Of a stretch of DNA of 64,000 nucleotides, positions 45,109 through 53,232 are shown one piece after another. Positions within the stretch are counted from its first letter, which is position 1. Each line of letters opens with the position of its first letter. The notes under the pieces were generated by a model. The model was not told where the DNA came from, made no database searches, and worked only from the letters and a program-made list of their open reading frames with translations. The position numbers were made by a program, and so were the translations under genes. The DNA comes from Chitinophaga sp. H8 (lineage in GTDB: Bacteria; Bacteroidota; Bacteroidia; Chitinophagales; Chitinophagaceae), in the NCBI RefSeq assembly GCF_040567655.1, contig NZ_JBEXAC010000001.1, forward strand, positions 124,001 to 188,000. The letters run 5' to 3'.

Positions 45109-45855
45109 TTATAATATCTGTAGTCCTTGTGCCGTATATGGTTTTAAGAGTGAATGATGGGGGGGCAGTTCCGTAACAATCGTATTGATCTCCCTGATGC
45201 CACAAACTTTGATGCGCTGTGCGGTGTTTATTTTTTCTGTAATTGCCAGAGAGATCACTTGTTGTGAACTCTCTATCATAGCTCTTTTTATCTGCATCAC
45301 TTCCCAATCATTTTCCGTAAGTCCGTGCTCAATATCAATGGCGTTGGTTCCCAGAAAACAAAGATCTGCCTTGATCTGTCTTATTTTGGCTTGGGCTTCT
45401 CCTCCCACGGTGATCTGTGCGTTCTTTGAGAGTTTATCCCCTATCAGTATAATTTCAATACCCGGATGATGCATGTATTCAATGGCAGCGGTAAGGCTTA
45501 CCGTAAAAAATGTAGCCTTCAGGCTGGGTGGTAATGCCTTTGCCAGTTCTATAATGGTGGTACCTCCGGTGGTGATTACAAACATACCATCCTGTATCAG
45601 CCTTGCGGCTTTTTGCGCGATGATCTTTTTTTCATCCAGCGCATATACCTGGTTGGAAGGAAGGGAAAGATGATATGATTTAGACAAGGCTCCTCCATGT
45701 ACCTTTATGATCCGGCCCTGATCTGCCAGTTCTGCCAGATCCCTGCGGATAGTGTCTTCTGATACCTTTATTTCCTGACTCAGGTCTGAAGACAGCACAC
45801 GGTTGTGCAAATTGATCTGGTGCAGTAAATACGTCTGACGTTCCTTTTTCAGCAT
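45109..45855 (-). CDS. DeoR/GlpR-family transcriptional regulator
   Basis: The start is taken at the ATG at 45855 (248 residues, MLKKERQTYLLHQINLHNRV); the open frame continues 49 codons upstream but without DeoR character. N-terminal winged helix with SSDLSQEIKVSEDTIRRDLAELADQGRIIKVHGGAL, the DeoR signature. The C-terminal DeoRC sugar-phosphate-sensing domain has the IQDGMFVITTGGTTIIELAKALP loop. It points the same way as susCD and lies 236 bp upstream, so it may be their regulator; the usual effector class is a phosphorylated sugar. Confidence 0.93.
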   Translation of the reverse strand: MLKKERQTYLLHQINLHNRVLSSDLSQEIKVSEDTIRRDLAELADQGRIIKVHGGALSKSYHLSLPSNQVYALDEKKIIAQKAARLIQDGMFVITTGGTTIIELAKALPPSLKATFFTVSLTAAIEYMHHPGIEIILIGDKLSKNAQITVGGEAQAKIRQIKADLCFLGTNAIDIEHGLTENDWEVMQIKRAMIESSQQVISLAITEKINTAQRIKVCGIREINTIVTELPPHHSLLKPYTAQGLQIL

Positions 45856-46028
45856 GGCGAAAAAGATTTTGGTTAACCTAATATCGGCATAAAACAGCAA
45901 ACGAACAAGCAGAAAATAGCAATTAGATAAGTTTAAAGGCAGAATATTGTCAAAAACCTGCAAAAACAGGCAACTTTTATGGTAAGGGGAAAATGGCAGC
46001 ACATTCCTGCCGGAAGGGGAGAGGTTGA

Positions 46029-46487
46029 TTAATTAAACAGGCAGTTTTTTTCTGTCCACCAGGGCTTGATTTCGAAGGTAAGCCGGCCGGTCACCACGGC
46101 ACTATCGGCTTTCACCAGTGAAGCTACTTCCATACTATCCTGGCTGTCCAGGATAAGAATGCCGCGTAGCGCTCCGCTATCCCCAAAAGGCCCGGCCAAT
46201 GTTAGTTTGCCGGTTTCAGCAATACGTTCCAGGTTGGCCATATGTGCGGCCTGTATTTTGGCGGCGTCCGCTTTGCTGTGCTGGCGGTTAGGACCTTTTT
46301 TAAGTAATACCATCCAGTATCTTTTGAGGTTCATTTCCGGCGTACTGTCTTTGGTATTATCCGGTTGATGTCTGGGACCGGGAAGTGCACTTAATCCGAT
46401 AGATTGCAGCGGGCTGGACTGGAAAGATGCGATCACAACAATAAGAAAGCCCAGGAGCAACAGCGCAGGAAACACTTTACTTGTCAT
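46029..46487 (-). CDS. YciI-like protein with N-terminal membrane anchor or signal
   Basis: The 152-residue protein has a hydrophobic N-terminus (VFPALLLLGFLIVVIASFQ, about 4-22) followed by a linker and a YCII-related ferredoxin-like domain (about 55-150). That domain contains RYWMVLLKKGPNR, HMANLERIAETGKLTLAGPFGDSGALRGILIL and a C-terminal FEIKPWW. YciI domains bind small molecules or act as minor enzymes; exported versions are uncharacterised. Confidence 0.82.
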   Translation of the reverse strand: MTSKVFPALLLLGFLIVVIASFQSSPLQSIGLSALPGPRHQPDNTKDSTPEMNLKRYWMVLLKKGPNRQHSKADAAKIQAAHMANLERIAETGKLTLAGPFGDSGALRGILILDSQDSMEVASLVKADSAVVTGRLTFEIKPWWTEKNCLFN

Positions 46488-46604
46488 AACCCGAGAAATT
46501 TGACATCAAGGTAATAACTTGTTCGCAATTAAGGTGTTAACAAGAAAACTTTATTGTGGCCGTTATCCGCTGCTGATGCCCCGTTGTATCAATCATTCCG
46601 TTGA

Positions 46605-46612
46605 TATTTTTG
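46605..46612 (+). promoter_or_regulatory. -7 promoter box of the acyl-CoA dehydrogenase gene
   Basis: TATTTTTG matches TAnnTTTG; a GTTG at 46583-46586 gives an 18-nt spacer. The ATG at 46646 is 33 bp downstream. Confidence 0.55.
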
Positions 46613-46645
46613 TATATTGCTGTTTACAATTAAAAAGTGGTCAAC

Positions 46646-47824
46646 ATGTTAAAAGATCTGTTCCAGTCACCGGATTATTTTTCAATAGATGAGTTGTTAA
46701 CCGAAGAACACTTGTTAGTAAGAGAATCGGTAAGGCAATGGGTAAAGAAAGATGTATCCCCCATCATTGAAGATTGCTGCCAGCAGGCAAAATTTCCCAC
46801 ACAAATTATCAGCAAATTAGGTGAGCTGGGTTGTTTTGGTCCTACGATCCCGATAGCTTATGGTGGTGGTGGGATGGACCATATTGCCTACGGACTGATG
46901 ATGCAGGAGCTGGAACGGGGAGACAGCGGTATCCGCTCCACTGCTTCCGTACAGGGATCGCTGGTGATGTATCCCATTTTTACTTTTGGGAGCGAAGCAC
47001 AAAAGAAAAAATACCTGCCTAAGCTGGCTACCGGTGAAATGATGGGCTGCTTTGGATTAACAGAGCCGGATCATGGATCTAACCCGGCAGGTATGCTGAC
47101 TAACTTTAAATCAGCTGGTGATCATGTAATCCTGAACGGAGCGAAAATGTGGATTTCCAATGCACCGTTTGCCGACATTGCAGTGGTATGGGCAAAGGAT
47201 GATAACGGCGATATTAAAGGCATTATCGTAGAGCGGGGTATGGAAGGATTTACCACACCGGAAACAAAAGGAAAGTGGAGTCTGCGGGCCAGCGCTACCG
47301 GTGAGCTGGTATTTGATCATGTGAAAGTACCCAAGGAAAATATCCTGCCTGGCGTAAAAGGACTGAAAGGACCTTTAAGCTGTTTGTCATCTGCCAGATA
47401 CGGTATTGCCTGGGGTGTTATCGGGGCAGCGATGGATTGCTATGATACGGCATTACGGTATTCAAAAGAAAGGGTACAGTTTGACCGGCCCATCGGTGGT
47501 TTTCAGCTGATACAAAAAAAGCTGGCAGAAATGATCACAGAGATCACCAAGGCACAATTATTAAACTGGCGGCTGGGCGTATTGAAAAATGAAGGCAAAG
47601 CTACACCGGCACAAATATCAATGGCTAAACGTAATTCCTGTGAAATAGCCACACAGATTGCCCGCGATGCCCGGCAGATATTGGGTGGTATGGGGATTAC
47701 CGGCGAGTTTCCGGTAATGCGTCATATGATGAACCTCGAAAGTGTCATTACTTATGAGGGTACCCATGAAATACACCTGCTTATTACAGGAATGGATATC
47801 ACCGGACTCGATGCATTTAAGTAA
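46646..47824 (+). CDS. acyl-CoA dehydrogenase, glutaryl-CoA dehydrogenase-like
   Basis: FAD-dependent dehydrogenase, 392 residues from the ATG at 46646 (a GTG nine bases upstream is also in frame). The segment SGIRSTASVQGSLVMYPIFTFGSEAQKKKYLP (about 91-122) and GCFGLTEPDHGSNPAGM are very close to glutaryl-CoA dehydrogenases, which oxidise and decarboxylate glutaryl-CoA to crotonyl-CoA in Lys/Trp breakdown. The catalytic glutamate is in ITYEGTHEIH near the C-terminus. No other lysine-degradation genes are adjacent. Confidence 0.92.
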   Translation: MLKDLFQSPDYFSIDELLTEEHLLVRESVRQWVKKDVSPIIEDCCQQAKFPTQIISKLGELGCFGPTIPIAYGGGGMDHIAYGLMMQELERGDSGIRSTASVQGSLVMYPIFTFGSEAQKKKYLPKLATGEMMGCFGLTEPDHGSNPAGMLTNFKSAGDHVILNGAKMWISNAPFADIAVVWAKDDNGDIKGIIVERGMEGFTTPETKGKWSLRASATGELVFDHVKVPKENILPGVKGLKGPLSCLSSARYGIAWGVIGAAMDCYDTALRYSKERVQFDRPIGGFQLIQKKLAEMITEITKAQLLNWRLGVLKNEGKATPAQISMAKRNSCEIATQIARDARQILGGMGITGEFPVMRHMMNLESVITYEGTHEIHLLITGMDITGLDAFK

Positions 47825-47895
47825 TAGCGACAGCAAGCACGTTTTATTACAGGCAGCAGGGCATTATCAAATGAAAGGACATTGTTTTTATTAGT

Positions 47896-48954
47896 ATGGA
47901 AATGACAGATCGTATTCGTGCATTTATAAAAGTAACGACACGTAAAAAGCGCTTATTACTGCTGGCCGCATTAGCAGGTATATGCAGCCACGCCTCCGCA
48001 CAAACGCCATACCTGGCTACCTGGGAAGGAAAGGCACAGGGTACCTATTACATTGTAAAATGCCTGGCTACAGATACCCTGGGGTTGCAGCAGGGCATTG
48101 ATTCTATCTTCCAGGTAATTGATCAGTCTTTATCGCTTTATAAACCCGGCACACTGATTAACCAGTTTAATGCCGGCCGTAAAGTAAAAATGGATGCGCA
48201 TTTAAAAGCGGTGGTGACAAAGGCATTGTTTACCAGCAGAATCACCGGCGGTGCATTTGATATTACGGTGAAGCCATTGATGGATGTATGGGGTTTTGGG
48301 GTGATAAAACCCGCGGTACAACAGGTGCCTCCGGCAGACAGTATCCGGAAAGTGCTGGAAAAGGTGGGCTATAAATACCTCCGCATGAAAGGCAACTGGC
48401 TGATAAAAAAGAAACCGGGCGTAGAAATAGATTGTAATGGTATTGCACAGGGATATACTTCAGATGTGATCGCAAACTTCCTGGCACAGCGGGGCATCAG
48501 CAATTACCTGGTAGATGTGGGTGGGGAATTATGTGCCAAAGGACATAACCAGCACAACAAAGTGTGGAGTGTGGGCATTGAAAGACCGGCTCCGGGCGAT
48601 ACTACTTTCTATGCTCCGGAACAGGCCATCGTACATTTGTCTGATCAGGCAATTACTACCAGTGGCAACTACCGCCGTTTCTTTGATCAGGGAGGCAAAC
48701 GTTTTGCACATACGATGGACCCGGCTACCGGTCAGGCATTGCAAAGCAATATTATTAGTGTAACTGTGATCGCGAAAGATGGTATTACGGCAGATGCCTT
48801 TGATAACCCGCTGATACTAATGGGGGTGGAAAAAGGAATGGCATTTTTACAGCAGCATCCGGAATTACAGCTGGAAGCTTATTTTATTTATAAATCGGCC
48901 GATGGCAGTATTGATGAAAAATACACACCTGGCTTTGCACCATTTTTGCAATAA
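47896..48954 (+). CDS. apbE: FAD:protein FMN transferase, exported
   Basis: Attaches FMN covalently to Ser/Thr of target flavoproteins in the periplasm. The 352-residue precursor has a signal peptide (hydrophobic core about 21-30, cleavage after SHASAQ). It contains GKAQGTYYIVKC, ITGGAFDITVKPLMDVWGFG, IDCNGIAQGYTSDVIANFL, VDVGGELCAKG and, near the end, ITADAFDNPLILMG, all ApbE hallmarks. Nqr/Rnf target genes are not in the window. Confidence 0.93.
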   Translation: MEMTDRIRAFIKVTTRKKRLLLLAALAGICSHASAQTPYLATWEGKAQGTYYIVKCLATDTLGLQQGIDSIFQVIDQSLSLYKPGTLINQFNAGRKVKMDAHLKAVVTKALFTSRITGGAFDITVKPLMDVWGFGVIKPAVQQVPPADSIRKVLEKVGYKYLRMKGNWLIKKKPGVEIDCNGIAQGYTSDVIANFLAQRGISNYLVDVGGELCAKGHNQHNKVWSVGIERPAPGDTTFYAPEQAIVHLSDQAITTSGNYRRFFDQGGKRFAHTMDPATGQALQSNIISVTVIAKDGITADAFDNPLILMGVEKGMAFLQQHPELQLEAYFIYKSADGSIDEKYTPGFAPFLQ

Positions 48955-48966
48955 CGGCAAACAAAA

Positions 48967-48991
48967 GGTCCCGCCTGTTTAAAGCGGGACC
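48967..48991 (-). terminator. terminator after the outer membrane barrel gene
   Basis: 8-bp GC-rich stem (48967-48974 with 48984-48991) followed on the minus strand by TTTTGTTT. It would stop the leftward transcript of the barrel gene and perhaps weakly the apbE transcript. Confidence 0.7.
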
Positions 48992-49035
48992 CTGACACCC
49001 TCACATTTCCTCTTTCAGAATATGGACAAAACCCT

Positions 49036-49659
49036 TTAGTGCAGATGAACTCTCACGCCAATGTTTCCCTGCACAGCACTAAAGTTGTTAATCTCCGCAA
49101 ATTTGTATGGTGCATAATTGTATTGCACACTTGCGTTGAACAATACAGGAGATGCTTTACCAAAAGGAATATTGATTCCTACTTCGGGGCTTACCATAAA
49201 CTGCCAGCTGTTGTTGCTGTCCACAAATTCTCCATAATATTTTTCGTAATTCATGTTGGCAACACCTACGCCTACACCAGCATATGGAATAACTGCAGAG
49301 CTGGGTTTGGTAAACTGATAGTGTGCGGTAGCCTGAATAGGAATCGTTTGCAGCGTACGTGACTGTACCGCAGAAATATCACTTCCTTTACTGGAATATA
49401 CGGCACGCGGTAGCTTCTCATAGTAATCCTGGAACCCTACACGGGCACCTACGGAAAACTGATCATTCAACATATATTGTACACCTGCTTTCCATCCACG
49501 GAAGCTGGTTTTATTGCTGTAATCTTTTACTGATCCCAGGGGTTGCGCTATAGAATAATCAATATTTACAGATAAGGGGGAGCGCATTTGAGCAGACGCG
49601 GCCTGTACGCCAAGGCAGCCTACCAATATTAGTACCCAATTTTTTATACTTTTCATCAT
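49036..49659 (-). CDS. outer membrane beta-barrel protein (OmpA/Omp25-like)
   Basis: About 208 residues; the ATG at 49659 is used, with another at 49656. Signal peptide (about 1-24, ending GVQAASAQ). The mature protein alternates hydrophobic and polar residues in about eight predicted strands (WKAGVQYMLNDQFSVGARVGFQDYY, IPIQATAHYQF, VIPYAGVGVGVANM, FMVSPEVGINIPFG, ASVQYNYAPYKF) and ends in NIGVRVHLH, a barrel-like terminus. Probably a small eight-stranded barrel of unknown role. It lies 30 bp downstream of the DUF4136 lipoprotein gene. Confidence 0.85.
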   Translation of the reverse strand: MMKSIKNWVLILVGCLGVQAASAQMRSPLSVNIDYSIAQPLGSVKDYSNKTSFRGWKAGVQYMLNDQFSVGARVGFQDYYEKLPRAVYSSKGSDISAVQSRTLQTIPIQATAHYQFTKPSSAVIPYAGVGVGVANMNYEKYYGEFVDSNNSWQFMVSPEVGINIPFGKASPVLFNASVQYNYAPYKFAEINNFSAVQGNIGVRVHLH

Positions 49660-49689
49660 CAACTCATTTTAGTGAAACCATTACGTTAA

Positions 49690-50322
49690 TTAGTGCTTCA
49701 GATAAGGGGACTGATCAAATACTGCCTGGGTCATACTATCCACATTTTCTGTATTCCACACACCTGTACCACGGAACATGGCGTTCCAGATAGCAGTAAG
49801 TTTGTTGTCCTGCTTGTTTTTCAGGTCTACCATATCAATGGCTACTGATCTTTCCCTGCTGTAAACAGTATAATAGGAAGGCCAGAAATAACCATATCCG
49901 GGGTATCCCCAATAACCGGTATCCCAGTAACCAAGACCACCGCTCCAATAACCAGGGTTGTAATAAATACTGCTGAAAGTGTTATCAATGCGGCTCAGGT
50001 TAATAGCCAGTTCAGGTTTGGCACTTTTATCTACCAGGGTAAATCCTTTATTCTGCATGCCTTTCTTTACTGCTGCAATCAAAGCCTTGTCATAGTCGGT
50101 TGATTCTTTTTTAGGATCCTTGCTGTTGCTGAGTACAGCCACTGAATCTACGATACTGAAAGTATGGTATGACTTAAAGTCTACATTATTATCATAGTTA
50201 GTGACGTATATACGGGATTCTTCTGCGGTCATATCCTTTAATGGATCCTTACGGCAACTGCTCACAGACAGTACCGCTAATGCCGCAACTACTGTACTCG
50301 CTAAAAATAATCTTCTTTTCAT
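49690..50322 (-). CDS. DUF4136 lipoprotein
   Basis: The ATG at 50322 gives MKRRLFLASTVVAALAVLSVSSCRKD, a lipoprotein signal with the Cys at about residue 23. The mature domain begins VTNYDNNVDFKSYHTFSIVDSV, characteristic of DUF4136, and has a Tyr/Gly-rich turn (YNPGYWSGGLGYWDTGYWGYPGYGYF) in the middle. Role unknown; probably outer-membrane associated. Likely co-transcribed with the barrel protein gene. Confidence 0.87.
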   Translation of the reverse strand: MKRRLFLASTVVAALAVLSVSSCRKDPLKDMTAEESRIYVTNYDNNVDFKSYHTFSIVDSVAVLSNSKDPKKESTDYDKALIAAVKKGMQNKGFTLVDKSAKPELAINLSRIDNTFSSIYYNPGYWSGGLGYWDTGYWGYPGYGYFWPSYYTVYSRERSVAIDMVDLKNKQDNKLTAIWNAMFRGTGVWNTENVDSMTQAVFDQSPYLKH

Positions 50323-50645
50323 ATCTATCATTTTTTATAAGGGCTATTAAAACTATCCGGAAACATCACCACACTAAACATGCCGGTTTTTGAAACGGCC
50401 GGCCAATCGGCATACTTTTATGATGGATGGTTTCCCCGTAATATTCAACGCATTGGCGTATTCTATTATTCAACGCTTTAGAGTGTCTGATGTTACAAAA
50501 GGTTTACAGGGAAAATGTTAAGATATTCCTAAGGTTTTGTTAAGGGTTGTAGGTACAGTGGGTTATATATCAGCAACTTATGTGATGTTATGAGAATTGG
50601 GGCAATTAATAGGTAGCTATAAACGAAACGGCGGAATGCAGAGTA
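50323..50645. other. gene-free stretch upstream of the DUF4136 gene
   Basis: About 320 bp. The only structure noticed is a 10-bp direct repeat TATTCAACGC at 50442-50451 and 50467-50476 (25-bp offset) and a short interrupted inverted repeat near 50385-50407. No RNA gene or ORF is supported. Confidence 0.45.
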
Positions 50646-51275
50646 TCAGCATTGAATATCTATCGTAGATAAGGCGTTTTTTAATTGTTCCGGAGAAGTG
50701 AAATGAATACTGTCAATGCCGTAATTCCGGGCGGCAGTTACATTACGTAGGTTGTCATCAATAAACAATGCTTCTGCAGCATTGATGTTGTAACGGTCAA
50801 GCAGCAACTGATAAAATGCAGTATCAGGCTTGCGTTGTTTTTCCCTGCCGGATACCACGATGCCATCAAACCACTGTAAGAAAGGGTATTGTACCAGTGC
50901 GATGGGAAAAGTTTCATTAGACCAGTTGGTTAAAGCATACAATCTGTACTGGCCGGTTTCTTTCAGTTGATAAAGGATCTGAACGGAATCATCAATCGTG
51001 CCACCCAGCATTTCTTTCCATCTTCCGTAGTAGGCACGTATAGGCGCCTCATAAGCCGGATAGGCATTGACCAGCATTTCCGTTGCATCCTGTAAGCTCC
51101 TGCCTGCGTCCTGCTCCTCGTTCCAGTCTGGCGTACAGATATGTTCCAGGAAATACTCTGTTTCCTCGGGGGTACTGAATATTTTATTGAACAAATACCG
51201 GGGATTCCAGTCTATTAAAACGGCGCCCAGGTCAAATATGATAGTAGAATAGGATTTGCATACCAGGTTTTCCAT
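50646..51275 (-). CDS. HAD-superfamily hydrolase, YihX-like
   Basis: The 209-residue cytoplasmic phosphatase has motif I as IIFDLGAVLIDWNPRYLFN (about 13-31). Its second Asp is replaced by Gly, as in the FDLG subgroup that includes YihX glucose-1-phosphatase; a cap domain, motif II (YALTNWSNE), a Lys region (GREKQRKPD) and motif IV (ALFIDDNLRNVTAA) follow. Substrate is uncertain. Gene is 97 bp downstream of the DUF2130 gene with a terminator between. Confidence 0.88.
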   Translation of the reverse strand: MENLVCKSYSTIIFDLGAVLIDWNPRYLFNKIFSTPEETEYFLEHICTPDWNEEQDAGRSLQDATEMLVNAYPAYEAPIRAYYGRWKEMLGGTIDDSVQILYQLKETGQYRLYALTNWSNETFPIALVQYPFLQWFDGIVVSGREKQRKPDTAFYQLLLDRYNINAAEALFIDDNLRNVTAARNYGIDSIHFTSPEQLKNALSTIDIQC

Positions 51276-51324
51276 ACCTCTAAAGTACTATAAACAAATT
51301 AAAAAAGAAGCTAAATTGTAACAG

Positions 51325-51365
51325 CCCGGCAAACAACATCTAAAAATCCCCTGCTGTTTGCCGGG
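51325..51365 (-). terminator. terminator after the DUF2130 gene
   Basis: Perfect 11-bp GC-rich stem (51325-51335 with 51355-51365). On the minus strand T-rich sequence follows within 15 nt. Confidence 0.7.
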
Positions 51366-51371
51366 GAGATA

Positions 51372-52664
51372 TTAGTCCAACAGTTCGTCTGCACTATCTT
51401 CCAGCAGCTTCAGGTCTACAGAGTCAGTACCGGCAATTCCTTCTATGGAGCCTTTGATATGGGCAGCATTGAGCAGTACTTTTTCCAGTTGTTTTTCCCT
51501 GGCTTTCCAGAGTTTTTCCATCGTATCTCTTTCCCGTTGGATAGATAGTTTCATAGACATAAATCCTTCCCGGATTGCTTTCCATTGTTCTGCAAATTCG
51601 CCACTGGTGAGATAGGCATAGAGCATATGCATCTTGTCGCCCTTGTTTTCCTGTGTTTTTACCGCCCCGGATATTTTTACAATACCATCACGGAGCACAT
51701 AAGCCAGTGCCTTTACTTCGGCAAAAGTGCAGATCCATACACCTTCTTTTTCACCAAAGCGTTCCATGTCTTTCGGCATAGCCTGTGTAACAAGGATGGC
51801 TACATCTACCCCCTGGCTGCGCATATCTGCTTTGAGCTTTTCTACCCAATCTTTGGAGAAGTCTTTGGTACGCTTGCTCTCATAGATGATCTTTCCACAT
51901 TCCTGTCCAAACTGGTTACGGATCAGCTGTACACAATCCGCACCACGTACGCCTTTTCCTACCGGTACTACTTCATCAAAAGGAAATGCCAGCCGCAGCA
52001 TTTCTTCCAGTACCAGTTCCTGTACTTCTCCTTGTAGCTGCATAGAGCCTTGTTCGGCTTTACGCTTCATTTCCTCTGCCAGTTTACGCTGATCTTCCAG
52101 TTGTTTTTCCATCTCTTTCAGGCGCATCTGGTATTCTGTTTCCTTGAGGGTACTTCTTTCAGCTTCTTCCTTGCGGATGGTTTCCGCAAGCTGGCCACGT
52201 GCTTCCAGCAGCTTTTTCTGCAGGGAAATTTCGAGTTCCTGCTCTTTATTTTGCAGCTCCTGTTCCTTACGTAAAAAATCCAGCTCCTGGCGGCGGGCCT
52301 CTTTCAGTTTTTCTTCCTGTTCCTGGTTGGCCTCCTGCAGATGACGCAGCTGGTTTTCAAAGTCGCCAGCCAGGTTTTTGCGGATACTCTCTGAAAGGCT
52401 TTCCTCCATCTTCAGCTTTTCCGCTTGCAGACGTTTAGCCAGTTCATCCTCCTGCTGGAGTTTCTGTTGCTCTATTTGTTGTCTTTCCTGAAGTATCCTG
52501 TTTTTTTCTGTTTGCAGGGTGTTTTTTTCCGCCTGTAAAGACTCCATGCGCTTCCGCCATTCCGACTCCATTTTGCCCCGCATTTCCTTCTCTATATCTG
52601 CTGCAAAGGCATCCTCCATGACAAACTGGTGTTTGCAACTAGGACAGGTGATTGATGTTCCCAT
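51372..52664 (-). CDS. DUF2130 coiled-coil protein with PD-(D/E)xK-like motif
   Basis: The start is the ATG at 52664 (430 residues; a TTG six bases upstream is in frame). The N-terminus carries a CPSCKHQF knuckle, then a very long Glu/Gln/Lys-rich coiled coil (about 25-210). The DUF2130 domain (about 212-330) has RGADCVQLI...GKIIYESKRTK: Asp243, Glu262 and Lys264 are spaced like the D...ExK site of PD-(D/E)xK nucleases and RmuC. A helical tail follows. It may bind or cut DNA, but no activity is established from sequence. No restriction or defence genes are adjacent. Confidence 0.85.
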   Translation of the reverse strand: MGTSITCPSCKHQFVMEDAFAADIEKEMRGKMESEWRKRMESLQAEKNTLQTEKNRILQERQQIEQQKLQQEDELAKRLQAEKLKMEESLSESIRKNLAGDFENQLRHLQEANQEQEEKLKEARRQELDFLRKEQELQNKEQELEISLQKKLLEARGQLAETIRKEEAERSTLKETEYQMRLKEMEKQLEDQRKLAEEMKRKAEQGSMQLQGEVQELVLEEMLRLAFPFDEVVPVGKGVRGADCVQLIRNQFGQECGKIIYESKRTKDFSKDWVEKLKADMRSQGVDVAILVTQAMPKDMERFGEKEGVWICTFAEVKALAYVLRDGIVKISGAVKTQENKGDKMHMLYAYLTSGEFAEQWKAIREGFMSMKLSIQRERDTMEKLWKAREKQLEKVLLNAAHIKGSIEGIAGTDSVDLKLLEDSADELLD

Positions 52665-52872
52665 AGTCAAAACTGAATTGTGCTGCTAAAAATATGCCTG
52701 TAGTACGCAATGTATTTACAGCGTGTAAAGGTAAGGGATTAGTTGGCTTGTAGGGAAGCAGGAAATGGGCTAACAAACAATGCCGGATTTTTTCCTGGTG
52801 TTACGCTTTTCGGGGGCCTGTCATTGCTGACTATGAATATCGTAACCACTTGTTAGCCGGATATTAAGTCGG
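52665..52872. other. upstream region of the DUF2130 gene
   Basis: About 210 bp of non-coding DNA. A TACCTTTA near 52725-52732 on the minus strand is a weak -7 candidate for the DUF2130 gene; nothing else is recognised. Confidence 0.35.
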
Positions 52873-53070
52873 GGTTAACTAATGGTTAAGTAATGGCATT
52901 CCCGGATTAAAGCCGGCGTTATCTCCAGGCTTTTCCATGTATGAACCATACATAACCCAGAGATGTTCCGTAGATATCCCGACTAACACTATTGTCGGGA
53001 TATCTACGGAATATATACGGGACATATACGGAATATCTACGGGATATCCCTATTGAAACATAGGCCTATG
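52873..53070. repeat. palindrome and short tandem-repeat cluster
   Basis: Gene-free DNA holding several elements. There is an 11-bp near-tandem pair at 52873-52894, a 7-bp inverted repeat at 52937-52953 and a perfect 18-bp inverted repeat (52966-52983 with 52994-53011, 10-nt loop). A run of degenerate 11-12-bp units of the form ATATnTACGG follows to about 53041, then GGGATATCCC at 53041-53050 and CATAGGCCTATG at 53059-53070. The later units can pair with the left arm of the large inverted repeat, giving alternative hairpins. Confidence 0.8.
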
Positions 53071-53136
53071 GCTGGAGTTGTCATAAAAAAACATAGGAGA
53101 AAAGTGCAATAAAGGGTCAGTAGGGGGGTAAAACGC

Positions 53137-53172
53137 CAACGGGGTGCCACCTGTGAAGGCAGCACCCCGTTG
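53137..53172 (-). terminator. terminator after the DUF899 gene
   Basis: Perfect 11-bp GC-rich stem (53137-53147 with 53162-53172), 14-nt loop, and a short TTTT a few bases later on the minus strand. Confidence 0.72.
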
Positions 53173-53232
53173 AGTACCTGGTCTTGTCCCTTATGGGGGC
53201 AGGGTACTTATGAGGGAACGTCTGGTTATTAT

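Noticed and set aside
45856..46002. N-terminal extension of the DeoR-type regulator
   Set aside because: 49 extra codons lack DeoR features; the ATG at 45855 starts exactly at the family N-terminus.
52966..53050. Possible CRISPR array
   Set aside because: Units are 11-12 bp, degenerate and without unique spacers; no cas genes in the window.
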